Assembly (NCBI RefSeq): GCF_943914015.1
Contig: NZ_CALUAK010000075.1
Location: 1-12,758 of the forward strand
Source of the DNA: an uncultured Corynebacterium sp.
Lineage (GTDB): Bacteria; Actinomycetota; Actinomycetes; Mycobacteriales; Mycobacteriaceae
Direction of reading: 5' to 3'
DNA length: 12,758 bases
The notes below the pieces were generated by a model. The model worked only from the letters and a program-made list of their open reading frames with translations. It did no database searches and was not told the DNA's origin. The translations under genes and the position numbers were made by a program. This document shows, piece by piece, positions 1-7,159 of this stretch (position 1 is its first letter; each line of letters opens with the position of its first letter).

Positions 1-400
1 CGTAGCAGCCGGTGGAGACGAAGGCGATTTCGTAGCCGATGTGGTCGTCAGGATAGCGGCCCTGGTCCGGAACGGACAGACCGAATTGGCTGTAGAGATC
101 GCGGACGCGGAGGGTCACCGAGTCGTCGAAAACAAGGCCCTCGTCGGTGACATACGGCGACTCGTAGGGCTGCGCGAGCGGGGCGCTCACACCGGTGAAC
201 AGGTACAGGTGATCGCGGTTGAGGGACTCTTTCGAGTCCGGCTGCGCTTCGCGGAGGCGGGCGATGCCCGCGCGGGAGCGCGGGTCTTCGAGGGGCCAAC
301 TGTCAAGCATCTGGGGATCGAAAAACGGATCGATGTTGGCGGGGGGATTGAGGAAGAGGCGGGAAAGGACGGAGCCTGCGGCGTGGAGACGTTGATGCAT
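1..400 (-). CDS. dmsD: TorD/DmsD-family molybdoenzyme chaperone, partial (C-terminus off left edge)
   Basis: Cytoplasmic chaperone that binds the Tat leader and apo-form of DMSO/TMAO reductases, delaying export until the molybdopterin cofactor is loaded (family knowledge). Translating the minus strand from 400 gives about 133 residues, open to the window edge, starting MHQRLHAAG. Family hallmarks are visible: LYLFTG near residue 70, then YESPYVTDEG and PDDHIGYEIAF near the end, matching the Y-x-S-x-Y and PD-H-x-x-E signatures of TorD/DmsD proteins. Its ATG shares one base with the dmsC stop (TGATG), so it is translationally coupled as the fourth gene of the dms operon. The call to family is secure. 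The symbol dmsD rests on neighbourhood, because TorD and DmsD types cannot be separated from this fragment. Confidence 0.88.
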   Translation of the reverse strand, partial: MHQRLHAAGSVLSRLFLNPPANIDPFFDPQMLDSWPLEDPRSRAGIARLREAQPDSKESLNRDHLYLFTGVSAPLAQPYESPYVTDEGLVFDDSVTLRVRDLYSQFGLSVPDQGRYPDDHIGYEIAFVSTGCY

Positions 401-1362
401 CAGATACCGATCCTATCCATCGAACCGTAGAACATGAAGCGGCCGATGACCTCGGAGACGATGACCAGGATGTAGGAGATCGTGACGAGGGCGAGGACCG
501 CGTTCGAACGGGTGAGGAGGCCTTTGTTGACCGTCTGCGAGCGAGTCATTTTGATGAGGAACATGCCCATGAGGCCCGCGCCGATGACGAGGAGGACGAG
601 GCGGACGACCATGCCCGTCATCGTGAATTCCTCGACCGACGGGTTGACACCGGCGGGGCGGCCGTAGTTGAACAGCGCGATGATGATTTCCAGCGGGAGG
701 AGAAGCACCGTCGCGACGCCGAACCAGTTCAGGCACGTGCGGACGAGCGAGGCGGCCTTTTTGTCGTCCGTGGTTTCTGTTGCGCCGCGGGGGACGATCC
801 GCTCCGCGAGTTTCAGGATGCGGGAATTGCGCATGTAGGGGTGGGCGGCGAAGGCCGTGGCGATGGCGAGGGTGCCGAGCAGGGCGGACGTCATGTAGAA
901 CTGCGCGGGGGTGGTCCAGTGGTTCCAGGACGGGACTGTTGGGAGCAGGTACACCGAGGACATGATCCAAATGAAGCCGATGCCCCACAGGGCGGTGATG
1001 ATGGCGAGGATCTGGCGGATGAGGGGGGTGAACCAGCGTTTCCACTGGACGAACGCGTAGGCGAAGCCGAGGACCGCGAAGCCGACGCCGAACCAGATCT
1101 CGCGGGACAGGGGGCTGGTGATGGGGTTGCGCAGGGCGTTCGGGGAGTTGAAGATGTCGCCAAGGTGGAAGACGGAGGCGCACAGCGCTGCGACCATGAT
1201 GGGGCCGAGGGCGTAGAGGGCCGGGTCCGAGACGCGGTCGATCGTCTTCGTGTCGTACTTGCTGCGCGCGAGGACCTGCACGAAGCCGAGGACGATGAAG
1301 CCGCCGACGGCCATTTGGGCCAGGATGGTAAAGGCCGTCAACGGCCATTCACTCATATGCAT
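400..1362 (-). CDS. dmsC: DMSO reductase membrane anchor subunit DmsC
   Basis: Integral membrane anchor that oxidises menaquinol and passes electrons to DmsB. 320 residues, slightly longer than E. coli DmsC (287), with about eight hydrophobic helices. The N-terminus (HMSEWPLTAFTI, then GGFIVLGF) and the C-terminal E-x-IGR-x-x-FYG motif match DmsC. His66 in the FHLG motif aligns with the quinol-site histidine of E. coli DmsC (His65), by recollection of that sequence. The start at 1362 follows the dmsB stop directly, with a strong GGAGGAG ribosome site 8 bases upstream. An in-frame ATG two codons later is a less well spaced alternative. A loop around residues 190-205 (TETTDDKKA) is extra relative to E. 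coli. The gene overlaps the chaperone start by one base. Confidence 0.93.
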   Translation of the reverse strand: MHMSEWPLTAFTILAQMAVGGFIVLGFVQVLARSKYDTKTIDRVSDPALYALGPIMVAALCASVFHLGDIFNSPNALRNPITSPLSREIWFGVGFAVLGFAYAFVQWKRWFTPLIRQILAIITALWGIGFIWIMSSVYLLPTVPSWNHWTTPAQFYMTSALLGTLAIATAFAAHPYMRNSRILKLAERIVPRGATETTDDKKAASLVRTCLNWFGVATVLLLPLEIIIALFNYGRPAGVNPSVEEFTMTGMVVRLVLLVIGAGLMGMFLIKMTRSQTVNKGLLTRSNAVLALVTISYILVIVSEVIGRFMFYGSMDRIGI

Positions 1363-1980
1363 TTAGATCTCCTCCACGTTGGTGATCTCGCCCGTGCGGT
1401 TATCCCACGGCTGGGCGTCGTGATGGGGGGTGATGACGAGGTTCGGGCGGGTGATCGTCGGATCCGGAAGCGGGGCGATGCCGGCCTCCGTGCCGTGCTT
1501 CTCGCGGAGCTCGTCGATCGGGCCGAACTCCAGCGCGCGGGACGGGCACGCGGCGACGCAGGCGGGGGTTTTGCCCTCGGCGCGGTAATCGCGACAGAGG
1601 TCGCACTTGGTCATGTGACCTTCTTCGGCGTTGAACTGTGGCGCCGAATAGGGGCACGCCCACTCGCAGAACCGGCAGCCCACGCACTTGTCCGGGTCGA
1701 CGGCGACGATGCCGTCCTCCTCCTTGTGCATGGCTGTTGTGGGACACACCTCCACGCAGATCGGGTGCTCGCAGTGGTTGCAGGACATCGACGTGTAATA
1801 GGTGAAGACATCCTGGTTGAAGGTGCCGTCGGGGTTCTCATTCCAGGAGCCGCCCGAGTACTCCACCACGCGGCGCCAGTTCACGCCGATGGGGGTATCG
1901 TGCTTGTCCTTGCACGCGATCTGGCAGGCCTTGCAGCCGTTGCATAGCGTCTGATCAAAGTAGAAACCTAGTTGCGTCAC
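1363..1980 (-). CDS. dmsB: DMSO reductase iron-sulfur subunit DmsB
   Basis: Electron-transfer subunit that relays electrons from DmsC to DmsA through four [4Fe-4S] clusters. 205 residues, the same length as E. coli DmsB. All sixteen cysteine ligands are present in four ferredoxin-like groups: Cys13/16/19/23, Cys67/70/75/79, Cys99/102/105/109 and Cys126/129/141/145. Conserved family strings include SCNHCE, MHKEEDG, HMTKCD and FGPIDELR. Translation starts at GTG (1980), in a GTGA overlap with the dmsA stop (4 bases shared), so coupling to dmsA is expected. It has no leader of its own. In this family DmsB is carried across the membrane with the Tat-targeted DmsA. Confidence 0.95.
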   Translation of the reverse strand: MTQLGFYFDQTLCNGCKACQIACKDKHDTPIGVNWRRVVEYSGGSWNENPDGTFNQDVFTYYTSMSCNHCEHPICVEVCPTTAMHKEEDGIVAVDPDKCVGCRFCEWACPYSAPQFNAEEGHMTKCDLCRDYRAEGKTPACVAACPSRALEFGPIDELREKHGTEAGIAPLPDPTITRPNLVITPHHDAQPWDNRTGEITNVEEI

Positions 1981-4403
1981 TTGTCGATCCTTTCAACCTG
2001 CACGAGTGCGGTGTGCTGGGCGTTGCCTTTGGCGAGCGGGGACGGGTGCCAGCTGGTCAGCGTGTTCATCGAGGCGCCCTGGTCAATGCCCTTCTCATCC
2101 GGGTTGTACCAGCTACCCTGCGGAACGCTCATGACACCCGGCGCGATGCGCGGGGTGACGCGGGCGGTGGCGTGGATGCTGCCACGGTCGTTGAAGACGG
2201 CGATCTTGTCGTAGTTTTTGATGCCGCGCTTCTTCGCGTCGATGGGGTTGATCCAGGCGGTTTGGGGGTGGGCGTCGTCGCGTAGCCAGTCGACGTTGCC
2301 GTAGGAGGAGTGCGTGCGGCCCTTCATGTGGTGGCCGATGCACTGGAGCGGGTACTTCTCGTTGCGCTTGGCCTCCTCGGCGCCCTCCCACGTGGCGACG
2401 TATTCCGGCAGGGGCGTGAGCTTGTCGCCTTCCGGCAGTTCCCATTGCGTCGCTAGCTCAGCGATGCGGGAACTGTAGATTTCGATCTTGCCGGAGGGGG
2501 TGTCCAGTTTGTTGGCGACGGGATCGTCGCGGAATTCCTTCAGCGGGATGACCGATTCGCCGACGGTCTTCCACACGCCCATGTCCTTCAGGGTCTGGTA
2601 ATCGGGTAGGCCCTCGACCTCCTTTTGGGATTCGGTGATGGTGCGCTCCACCCACTGCTGTTGGGTGAGGCCCTCGGTGAACTGGTCGCGGACGCCGAAG
2701 CGGTCGGCGAGGTCGGCGATGACGTCGTAAATCGGGCGGCAGTCATAGAGGGGCTTAATCGCCTGGGAGGCGAGGATGGAATAGCCCATGTTGCCGGACG
2801 AGCCCTCCTGGATGACGTCCTCCTGCTCCGAGGTGGAGCAATCCGGGAGGACGTAGTCGGCGTAGCGGGCGGAGACGGTCATCTGGATATCGGAAACGAC
2901 GATGAGCTCGGCCTTTGTGTCGTCGCGAAGGAGCTCCGTCGTGCGGTTGATGTCCGCGTGCTGGTTGGTCAGCGCATTGCCGGCGTACTGCCAGATCATC
3001 TTGATCGGCACGTCCAACTTGTCCTTGCCGCGCACGCCGTCCTTGTTCTTGGTCATCTCCGCGCCGTGGTCGACGGCGTCGGTCCAGCCGAACACGGAAA
3101 TCGACGTCTCCACGGGGTTTTCCGTATTCGTGTTGAACGGGTACTCCATGGACAGGCCGTAGGAGGCCTCGCGGCCACCCGTGCCGCCACCGGGCACGCC
3201 GATATCGCCGCACATGGCGGCCAGCGTGAAGATGGCGCGGGCCTGGTTCTCGCCGTTGGCGTGGCGCTGCGGGCCCCAGCCCTGGTTAATCGCAACGGGC
3301 TTGGCGTTGCCGATCTCGCGGGCGAGCTGCGTGATCTTCTGCGCGGGCACACCCGTGATGCGGGCTGCCCACTCCGGGGTCTTCGGGACACCGTCCTTCT
3401 TCCCCTCCAGGTAGGCGCGGTACGAGCTGTTCTTTGGAGCGCCCTCGGGGAGGTGCTCCTCGTCGAAACCGGAGCAATACTTGTCCAGGAATTCCTGATC
3501 GTGCAGGTTCTCCTGGATCATTACGTAGGCGAGCCCAGCCACGAGGGCAGCGTCCGTACCCGGGCGGAGAGCGACCCAGTCGTCGCCAAGCGCAACAGAA
3601 GTCTCAGAAAACCGGGGGTCGATGACGATGGTCTTGACGTGGTGCCTACGCTTCGATTGCTGGGTGACGAACGTCTCGCCGCCGCCCGACATGCGGGTTT
3701 CCAGCGGATTGTTCCCGAAGAGGACCTGGAGCTTAGAGTTTTTGATGTCGTCGAAGCTATTCGACGCCACCCACTCGCCGTAGTGGCACGGGTAGGCCGC
3801 CGTGATCTGGGCGGTGGAATAATCCGCATAGTGGTTGAGGTAGCCGCCGATCAAGTTCATGAGGCGGGCAAAGGGGGTCTCGGCCGGGGGCCAGGAACGC
3901 GCGATCGTCCCGCCGAGGGTGCCCGTGCCGTAGTTGATGTAGATGGACTCGTTGCCGTAGTCCTTGATGAGCTGCTTCATCTTATCGGCAATCTCATCGA
4001 GAGCCTGGTCCCAGGAAATCTCGATCCACTCGCCGTCGCCGCGCTTCGTGCCCGGCTTGCGCTTCAGCGGCTTCTTCAGGCGATCCGGGTTGTAGATGCG
4101 GTGGCGGATGGAGCGACCGCGCACGCACGCGCGGATCTGCTGGGTGCCGAGCTCGTTGTCGCCCGTGTTATCGGGCAGGACGCGGGTGATCGTGCCGTCT
4201 TCCACCACGAGGCGCAGCGGGCAGCGGGAACCACAGTTCACGGTGCAGGCGGACCACACGATCTTCTTGTCGTGCGGCTGCTCTTCGGGGCTTTCTTTGG
4301 CTCCCGGGAAGGCCTGCGGGGCCTGCGAGAAGACAAGGGCGGCGCTGCCGGCAGCCGCCGACCAGCCGAGGAAGCTGCGCCGGGAAAGTTCAGGGGCTGT
4401 CAT
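1977..4403 (-). CDS. dmsA: Tat-exported molybdopterin DMSO/TMAO-type reductase catalytic subunit DmsA
   Basis: Catalytic bis-MGD molybdoenzyme that reduces DMSO, and commonly TMAO and other N- or S-oxides, as terminal electron acceptor in anaerobic respiration. 808 residues, close to the E. coli length. It has a twin-arginine leader (SRRSFLG at residues 7-13, then a hydrophobic Ala-rich stretch). The FS0 [4Fe-4S] ligands are Cys53, Cys57, Cys61 and Cys93 (CTVNCGSRCP ... RACVRG). Ser196 in YSTAQ sits where the Mo-ligating serine of DmsA lies. Other DmsA strings are YNYGTGTLGG-like at about 157-165, FGNNPLETRMSGG, RPGTDAALV, QGWGPQRHANGE, LLPDC-like at about 560, TPSGKIEIYS and PSPLAKGN. The start at 4403 has an AGAAAGG ribosome site 8 bases upstream. 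First gene of dmsABC plus chaperone. True substrate preference is not readable from sequence. Confidence 0.96.
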   Translation of the reverse strand: MTAPELSRRSFLGWSAAAGSAALVFSQAPQAFPGAKESPEEQPHDKKIVWSACTVNCGSRCPLRLVVEDGTITRVLPDNTGDNELGTQQIRACVRGRSIRHRIYNPDRLKKPLKRKPGTKRGDGEWIEISWDQALDEIADKMKQLIKDYGNESIYINYGTGTLGGTIARSWPPAETPFARLMNLIGGYLNHYADYSTAQITAAYPCHYGEWVASNSFDDIKNSKLQVLFGNNPLETRMSGGGETFVTQQSKRRHHVKTIVIDPRFSETSVALGDDWVALRPGTDAALVAGLAYVMIQENLHDQEFLDKYCSGFDEEHLPEGAPKNSSYRAYLEGKKDGVPKTPEWAARITGVPAQKITQLAREIGNAKPVAINQGWGPQRHANGENQARAIFTLAAMCGDIGVPGGGTGGREASYGLSMEYPFNTNTENPVETSISVFGWTDAVDHGAEMTKNKDGVRGKDKLDVPIKMIWQYAGNALTNQHADINRTTELLRDDTKAELIVVSDIQMTVSARYADYVLPDCSTSEQEDVIQEGSSGNMGYSILASQAIKPLYDCRPIYDVIADLADRFGVRDQFTEGLTQQQWVERTITESQKEVEGLPDYQTLKDMGVWKTVGESVIPLKEFRDDPVANKLDTPSGKIEIYSSRIAELATQWELPEGDKLTPLPEYVATWEGAEEAKRNEKYPLQCIGHHMKGRTHSSYGNVDWLRDDAHPQTAWINPIDAKKRGIKNYDKIAVFNDRGSIHATARVTPRIAPGVMSVPQGSWYNPDEKGIDQGASMNTLTSWHPSPLAKGNAQHTALVQVERIDK

Positions 4404-4529
4404 TCCTGGCCCTTTCTGTTAATCGTCATATGTATCTGTAATTGAGTCTATCTTTTGGGGTGCGAAATTGCGATTTGCGCCACTTGCTACGCGTTAGGGT
4501 ATGCTAAGTCACAGTTTCTCGTGGGGGTT
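4404..4529 (-). promoter_or_regulatory. Upstream region of dmsA, probable promoter zone with a bulged inverted repeat
   Basis: This non-coding stretch precedes the dms operon and must carry its promoter unless transcription comes from the protease gene. I could not pick a convincing -35/-10 pair. A near-palindrome lies at 4462-4480 (GCGAAAT and ATTTGCGC around a 4-base centre, one bulged base), about 60-75 bases before the dmsA start, where an operator would be reasonable. A half-site resembling the CRP/FNR core (TGTGA, minus strand, near 4513) lacks its partner half. Oxygen or acceptor control is expected from the biology but not shown here. Confidence 0.35.
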
Positions 4530-4580
4530 GAGAAAACGGGTTTCGACGACCTGGTCCTGGCATCGAAACCCGTTGTTCTC
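4530..4580 (-). terminator. Strong inverted repeat, probable bidirectional terminator after the protease gene
   Basis: A 12-bp perfect stem (AACGGGTTTCGA with its complement at 4563-4574) extends through one bulged base into GAGAA/TTCTC, with a 16-base loop. On the minus strand it is followed by TTTTCTC, on the plus strand by a T/C-rich run. It lies about 105 bases past the protease stop and about 125 bases before dmsA, so it plausibly insulates the dms operon. The tails are not ideal U-tracts, so an operator or RNA element is possible. Confidence 0.5.
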
Positions 4581-4664
4581 TTTGTCTCCCCTGCGTATCG
4601 CCCGGCGCACCGGCGAAAGGCATGTACTCTGGTGCGGCTGGTTGACAGTGCGGGAAGCTTTTTG

Positions 4665-4679
4665 ACCTTCTTAGAAGGT
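4665..4679. repeat. Small palindrome just past the protease stop
   Basis: ACCTTCT and AGAAGGT flank a single central base, a perfect 7-1-7 palindrome starting 5 bases after the protease stop codon. As RNA the loop would be too tight without opening a pair or two. There is no U-tract on the minus strand. It could be a protein-binding site or part of mRNA 3' end structure. Confidence 0.3.
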
Positions 4680-4684
4680 GGTTC

Positions 4685-5596
4685 TTAGGACGAGAGCTGG
4701 GAGCTTAGGCTGGCGAGCGCGCCGCCGTCGCTTTGCGTGGCCTCGTACAGGATCTGGGTGTTCTCGTTGATCGTCTGGAGATCCTGGAGGACCTGGACGG
4801 AGCGCGGAATCTCGACGGGCGGGGCGGTCGTGTGGAAGATCATCGTGTCGTCGGCAACGCCCTGCACGCCGGAGACCGCCGGGGTGGCGATGCCCGTGTT
4901 CTCGGCAATCCAGTCGTAGTGATCCTGGACCGGAACCCACCAGCCAAGCGCGCCGTCGAGGCGACTGCCCTTGGCGGCGGAGTTGGCAAGCGAGGCGACG
5001 CCGGCGAGCTGGCCGTCGATAAACAGCGGGCCGCCCGAATCGCCCTGGCCGAGGTGGCCGTTGTAGACATAGCCCTCGTAGAAAACATCCGCCGGGTTAA
5101 TCGCACCCGCCACGTTGGTGACGCGGCGCTGCACCTCGACATCGGCCTGCTGGATGATGTCCTTGCCGTTTTCCATGACCGAGCCCCAACCCATGGAGTA
5201 GCCGGCTGTTTCCTCGCCCGTGTAGGACGTTGCCAGAGGAGCAACCGGGGACTGCATGCGCTTATTCGTCTTCACGAGCATGAGGTCGCTGGCCGGGTGG
5301 ACAATAACCTTGGCCACGCGGGCCTTCTCACCATTGGCAGGAGCGCCGACGGAGACAAAGGAGTAATCCCCCACGCCCTTGCAGTGGGCCGCGGTGAGAA
5401 TCCACTCGGAAGCGATGAGCGTGCCCGTGCAGGACTTGTTACCGACCTGAACGCGGGCGGTACTATCGGCAACGGTGCCGATGCGGGCATCTTCGCCCTG
5501 AGTGATTGCGCTTGCTGTAGTAGGCGCAACGACAGCAGCTGCTGCGATTGCGAGAGCTGCGACGGTGTGCCAAAGCTTTCGAACTACGGAGCTCAT
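4685..5596 (-). CDS. Secreted S1-family (chymotrypsin-like) serine protease
   Basis: 303-residue extracellular protease. Residues 1-30 form a Sec signal peptide (KLWH, then an Ala/Val-rich core, cleavage probably after TASA). The catalytic triad is visible: His71 in LTAAHC, Asp104 in ASDLMLVK and Ser187 in GQGDSGGP. Cys56 and Cys72 should form the usual His-loop disulfide. The position matching trypsin Asp189 (six residues before the serine) is His181, and the Cys191 equivalent is glycine, so trypsin-like Arg/Lys specificity is not supported. After the protease fold ends (about residue 235) there is a 65-70 residue polar, helix-prone tail (VQVLQDLQTINENTQ region) of unknown use, perhaps for cell-surface association. 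The start at 5596 has GAAAGG 11 bases upstream. It is monocistronic with its own promoter. Substrate unknown. Confidence 0.9.
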   Translation of the reverse strand: MSSVVRKLWHTVAALAIAAAAVVAPTTASAITQGEDARIGTVADSTARVQVGNKSCTGTLIASEWILTAAHCKGVGDYSFVSVGAPANGEKARVAKVIVHPASDLMLVKTNKRMQSPVAPLATSYTGEETAGYSMGWGSVMENGKDIIQQADVEVQRRVTNVAGAINPADVFYEGYVYNGHLGQGDSGGPLFIDGQLAGVASLANSAAKGSRLDGALGWWVPVQDHYDWIAENTGIATPAVSGVQGVADDTMIFHTTAPPVEIPRSVQVLQDLQTINENTQILYEATQSDGGALASLSSQLSS

Positions 5597-5646
5597 TTTG
5601 ATGTATGCCTTTCACTAACTGCAGGTTTTTCCTCCCTGCACCATTA

Positions 5647-5675
5647 ACTGTATTTGACCAGGTCAGGGGTGTAAA
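5647..5675 (-). promoter_or_regulatory. Candidate promoter of the serine protease with a palindrome inside its spacer
   Basis: On the minus strand TTTACA (5670-5675) is followed after exactly 17 bases by TACAGT (5647-5652), matching the sigma-70 consensus at 5/6 and 4/6. The spacer contains a 5-1-5 palindrome, TGACC-x-GGTCA (5655-5665), an obvious place for a repressor. The transcript would have a leader of about 45 bases. A weaker 6-bp hairpin (TGCAGG/CCTGCA) lies between promoter and start. Confidence 0.45.
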
Positions 5676-6214
5676 CGGTGCTGGTAGACAGGCACTTTTA
5701 AGCTAATTTTCAGCGTTAGATTGCACTTATAATGCCTGGTGAGAGGCTATTTATAAAAAATTTTTACAATTTTCCTGTGGACCTGAGAATCCGGTGAATA
5801 TACGGCTCGATTCCCATATTTTGGGACGGTGTTTGGGTGGCTCCGAACCCATATTTATGGCATTGTGAGCCACTTAAAGAACCCTTTATATTGTGATTCT
5901 CGCCACTGTTTGTCGTTGAACATTTAGTTTCGTTTGTTAAGGAATTACATACTCGCGCGGTGCGTGGTTTTTGTTTGCGCAGGTGGGGGCTGTTTGATGA
6001 TGTCATTGTTGGGTAAACCTCATTAAAAACTCTCACCAACAGGTAACTGTGAATACATAAATGTATCTAAGACTTTTTCTGTGCGTTTTGCGGGTGTTTG
6101 CGCAGGTCGGTTGCGATTTTTGGGTTATGGGGCGGGGCCTGGGTGCGGGAAGTTAAAATCCTTAGACTGCGCGTGCCTAAGATGAGGAACGGACGGAAAT
6201 GGGAGGTCAGGTTC
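5676..6214. other. AT-rich gene-free spacer between divergent protease and crtB-like genes
   Basis: No convincing gene. Composition drops sharply (21 G/C in the 60 bases 5881-5940). The only sizeable open frame, 91 residues on the minus strand (5764-6039), has no recognisable domain and low-complexity polar content, so I treat it as chance. Elements seen: an A/T block near 5750-5768, a perfect 6-2-6 palindrome ATACAT-AA-ATGTAT at 6053-6066, and a 13-base direct repeat TGTTTGCGCAGGT at 5972-5984 and 6095-6107. TAAAAT near 6153 is a possible crtB -10, without a good -35. The region is probably regulatory for crtB. Confidence 0.5.
6053..6066. promoter_or_regulatory. Perfect palindrome upstream of crtB-like gene, possible operator
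   Basis: ATACAT and ATGTAT separated by AA form a perfect 14-base palindrome about 150 bases before the crtB start. The size and symmetry suit a dimeric regulator such as MarR or TetR type. Carotenoid genes in related bacteria are often under MarR or light-responsive control, but nothing here identifies the regulator. Confidence 0.3.
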
Positions 6215-7036
6215 ATGGACGCCTTGGAACGCTACGACCGCATGGCGCGGCGCGCATCGCGCCAGGTCATCGGCACATACTCCACGTCTTTTGGGCTGTC
6301 TGTGGCGCTGTTGCCGCAGGCGATGCGGCGCGACATCGCGAACCTGTATGCCGTCGTACGCGTGGCCGACGAAATCGTCGACGGGGCGGCACCAGCGTGC
6401 GCGTCGCGGCTGTTGGATGCGTACGAGGAGCAGATCTGCGCGGCGCCCGGCGTGCGCTTCCACACCGACCCCATCGTCCACGCCTACGCGGCAACCGCCA
6501 GGAGGTGCGGGTTTAAGGAAGAACACCTCCGCGCGTTCTTCGCCTCCATGCGGGCAGACCTCACGCCGAGGGCCTACTCCCCTGCCGAACTCGCACAGTA
6601 TATATACGGCTCCGCTGAAGTCATCGGCCTTTTGTGCCTCGCCATCTTCTTTGCCGACGAACCGATGAGCTGCGACCGGGAGTACCTGGAAAACGGTGCG
6701 CGCCATTTGGGAGCCGGGTTCCAAAAGGCGAACTTCCTGCGTGACCTACGCGACGACACCGAGCGGCTGGGGCGGGAGTACTACCCGGCGACGGTGACGG
6801 TGGAAGAAAAGGCCGGGATAGTGGCGTCGATAAGAAAAGACTTTGCGATCGCCGAGCCGACGGTGAGACTCCTGCCCCGCGGCGCGCGCGTGGCCGTAAC
6901 CGCAGCGTACGGGATATATTCGCGGCTGACCGAGCAGCTAGACGCGATGACACCGGAGGAGCTGCTCGCCCGGCGCGCGAGTGTGCCGACGTGGGAAAAG
7001 GCGGCGATTGTGGCGCGGGCGGTGGCGCGGGGATAA
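6215..7036 (+). CDS. crtB: Phytoene synthase-like trans-isoprenyl diphosphate synthase
   Basis: Squalene/phytoene synthase family enzyme. It condenses two prenyl diphosphates head to head, typically two geranylgeranyl diphosphates to phytoene, the first committed step of carotenoid synthesis. 273 residues from the chosen start. Both Mg-binding Asp-rich motifs are present: DEIVD at 52-56 and DLRDD at 177-181 within QKANFLRDLRDD. TYSTSFG (21-27), LYAVVRVADE and YGSAEVIGLL are also typical. ATG 6215 was chosen over upstream in-frame starts because GGGAGG lies 8 bases before it and homology begins there. No crtE, crtI or cyclase gene is in the window, so it is an orphan or the end of a scattered pathway. 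A squalene or hydroxysqualene synthase is the alternative. The C-terminus is short compared with typical CrtB (about 300 residues). Confidence 0.85.
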   Translation: MDALERYDRMARRASRQVIGTYSTSFGLSVALLPQAMRRDIANLYAVVRVADEIVDGAAPACASRLLDAYEEQICAAPGVRFHTDPIVHAYAATARRCGFKEEHLRAFFASMRADLTPRAYSPAELAQYIYGSAEVIGLLCLAIFFADEPMSCDREYLENGARHLGAGFQKANFLRDLRDDTERLGREYYPATVTVEEKAGIVASIRKDFAIAEPTVRLLPRGARVAVTAAYGIYSRLTEQLDAMTPEELLARRASVPTWEKAAIVARAVARG

Positions 7037-7075
7037 AATCTCAAGCGTCCCTATACCTATAGAAAGGTTTCGCCC

Positions 7076-7159
7076 ATGACACTTTATTGGCTGTCCATCG
7101 CCGCTGGCTGCGTCGTGATGTTTGCCCTCGGGTACGTCCAGGAAAAGAGGCACTCATGA
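7076..7159 (+). CDS. Small single-span membrane peptide A (27 aa)
   Basis: Unrecognised 27-residue protein, MTLYWLSIAAG through QEKRHS. Residues 2-20 form one hydrophobic helix, followed by a charged tail, implying N-out/C-in insertion by the positive-inside rule. A good ribosome site, AGAAAGG, lies 8 bases before the ATG. It follows crtB by 39 bases on the same strand, and its TGA overlaps the next tiny gene in ATGA, which argues for real, coupled translation. Such peptides are often accessory subunits of membrane enzymes or transporters, or type I toxin-like. Nothing in the sequence decides between these. Confidence 0.6.
   Translation: MTLYWLSIAAGCVVMFALGYVQEKRHS

Noticed and set aside
41..430. 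129-codon plus-strand open frame at the left edge
   Set aside because: The minus strand here encodes a TorD/DmsD chaperone with clear motifs in the dms operon, so this is its shadow.
841..1947. 368-codon plus-strand open frame
   Set aside because: Antisense shadow of dmsB and dmsC. No domain, acidic/low-complexity composition.
2625..4445. 606-codon open frame on the plus strand
   Set aside because: It lies entirely antisense to dmsA, whose domains and motifs are unmistakable. Long antisense frames are expected from strong C/G third-position bias.
4505..4525. CRP/FNR-type binding site upstream of dmsA
   Set aside because: Only one half-site (TGTGA) is present, and the second half does not match.
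4455..4688. 77-codon plus-strand open frame between dmsA and the protease
   Set aside because: It crosses the large inverted repeat and ends in the protease 3' end. No ribosome site or recognisable family.
4733..5647. 304-codon plus-strand open frame
   Set aside because: Antisense to the serine protease with intact catalytic motifs. No recognisable protein.
5764..6039. 91-codon minus-strand open frame in the AT-rich spacer
   Set aside because: No ribosome site of note, no domain, irregular composition. Kept only as part of the spacer description.
6098..6214. 39-codon N-terminal extension of the phytoene synthase
   Set aside because: Starts at TTG without a ribosome site. Family similarity begins at ATG 6215, which has GGGAGG at ideal spacing.
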